The notes under the pieces are model-generated. The model saw only the letters and a list, made by a program, of their open reading frames with translations. It searched no databases and was not told the origin of the DNA. A stretch of 64,000 nucleotides of DNA from UBA10649 sp963755335 (GTDB lineage: Bacteria; Actinomycetota; Actinomycetes; S36-B12), in the NCBI GenBank assembly GCA_963755335.1, contig CAVWJW010000008.1:1054001-1118000 (forward strand), written 5' to 3'. Positions 63,396 through 64,000 of this stretch are shown in pieces; position 1 is the stretch's first letter; every line of letters starts with the position of its first letter. A program made the translations under genes and the position numbers.

Positions 63396-64000
63396 CGACC
63401 GCAAAGCGCGGTCAAGGTCGGCCCACAGGTCGTCGGCCGACTCGATCCCGAACGACAGCCGGACCAGGTTCTCCGGCACTCGCTCGGCCTCGAGTGGCCA
63501 TCGCCGCCGTCGCTCGAGCAACGACTCCACGCCGCCCAGGCTGGTCGCATACGTCCACACCCGCACCGCCTCGCACAGCCGATCGGCCGCGGCCGCTCCG
63601 CCGCGCACCTCGATCGCTGCCATCGTGCCGAATCCGGGGTAGCGCACCAGCTCGACGGCAGGGTGCCCCTCGAGCCGCGCGACGATGTCGCGAGCGTTCG
63701 CCTCGCCGCGCTCCACGCGCAGGGCGAGCGTGCGCATCCCCCGCAGTGCCAGGTAGCAGTCGAATGCGCTCGGTGCCGCGCCGAGGAGCACGCGGCGGAT
63801 GCGCAGGGCCTCGCCGACCTCGGGGTCCCGGGCGACGAGGGCGCCCATCAGCAGGTCCGAATGCCCGCCGATGCCCTTTGTCACGCTGTGCATGACCACG
63901 TCGGCGCCCATCGTCAACGGCGTCTGGATCATGGGGGTGGCGAACGTGTTGTCGACGAGGACGGCCGCGTCGGCGCCGTGCGCGGCATAGATGCAGCGCT
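63378..64000 (-). CDS. Cys/Met-metabolism PLP enzyme (cystathionine gamma-synthase/lyase-like), partial
   Basis: The last 206 or so residues of a gene that begins beyond the window. The segment VLVDNTFATPMIQTPLTMGA is followed by the PLP lysine in VMHSVTKGIGGHSDLLMG, then RGMRTLALRVERGEANARDI, the substrate motif YATSLGGVESLLERRRRWP and the terminal VRLSFGIESADDLWADLDRA. It would make or cleave cystathionine or a related thioether. The last six codons (SASSTT) lie beyond the family's usual end, at the junction with the truncated UDP-glucose dehydrogenase. Confidence 0.88.
   Translation of the reverse strand, partial: RCIYAAHGADAAVLVDNTFATPMIQTPLTMGADVVMHSVTKGIGGHSDLLMGALVARDPEVGEALRIRRVLLGAAPSAFDCYLALRGMRTLALRVERGEANARDIVARLEGHPAVELVRYPGFGTMAAIEVRGGAAAADRLCEAVRVWTYATSLGGVESLLERRRRWPLEAERVPENLVRLSFGIESADDLWADLDRALRSASSTT

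Overview
The window is a high-GC chromosomal segment of an actinobacterium. Gene order (ndgR-leuC-leuD-hupB-fbiD-plsC-gpsA; gltX beside tRNA-Gln and tRNA-Glu; gatCAB with ligA and mnmA), the lysine-rich HupB tail, the GlgE/GlgB glucan genes, an F420-biosynthesis gene and very common leaderless starts (a TANNNT box 6-7 nt before ATG/GTG) fit Actinomycetota, most likely Nocardioidaceae (Aeromicrobium/Nocardioides-like). The family assignment is inference. I see no mobile element, CRISPR array, rRNA or replication origin.

Layout. 1-4.6 kb: an Rrf2 regulator diverges from a sulfonate/taurine/nitrate-type ABC importer, followed by a thioredoxin-TPR protein. 4.7-15 kb: alpha-glucan metabolism (glgB, glgE, glgP, glgX) with a SHOCT/DUF6325 gene pair inside it. 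15-18 kb: enoyl-CoA hydratase and the electron-transfer flavoprotein etfB-etfA. 17.8-28.9 kb: a cysteine desulfurase and mnmA (tRNA thiolation), a MetE-like protein, ligA, a metallo-beta-lactamase-fold hydrolase, gatC-gatA-gatB, a 2-hydroxyacid dehydrogenase and a secreted protein. 28.9-49.6 kb: a large branched-chain amino acid region (ilvD, ilvB-ilvN-ilvC, leuA, leuB, ilvE, cimA) with serA, a DMT permease and a heterodimeric ABC exporter between its parts. 49.6-51.4 kb: gltX and two tRNAs. 51.4-55.6 kb: a methyltransferase, a hypothetical protein, a lipoprotein and an M13 peptidase. 55.6-64 kb: ndgR with leuC-leuD, then hupB, fbiD, plsC, gpsA, an SPFH-protein/ribbon-helix-helix operon, a UDP-glucose dehydrogenase remnant and a cystathionine-lyase-like gene that runs off the end.

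How the genes work together. With ilvBNCD, ilvE, leuABCD and cimA the segment encodes nearly the whole Val/Leu/Ile pathway, with isoleucine made through citramalate. Three of these units carry a short leader peptide whose codons match the product of that branch: Leu-Val-Val-Ile before ilvB, Val-Leu-Leu before leuA, and Ile-Ile-Ile before cimA, the first and last followed by clear intrinsic terminators. This branch-matched attenuation, above all the Ile leader on cimA, is the most interesting signal in the window. gltX, tRNA-Gln and GatCAB together fit indirect Gln-tRNA synthesis.

Sequence quality. About nineteen single-base insertions, nearly all G or C, break otherwise intact genes, including the essential ligA and the ilv genes. 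In four places coding sequence is missing (PHP phosphatase twice, ridA/tetR, UDP-glucose dehydrogenase). Essential genes are hit and the shifts are almost all +1, so I read the frameshifts as sequencing or assembly errors. The missing blocks may be mis-joins or real deletions. Frameshifted genes are annotated at full length with the break position stated.
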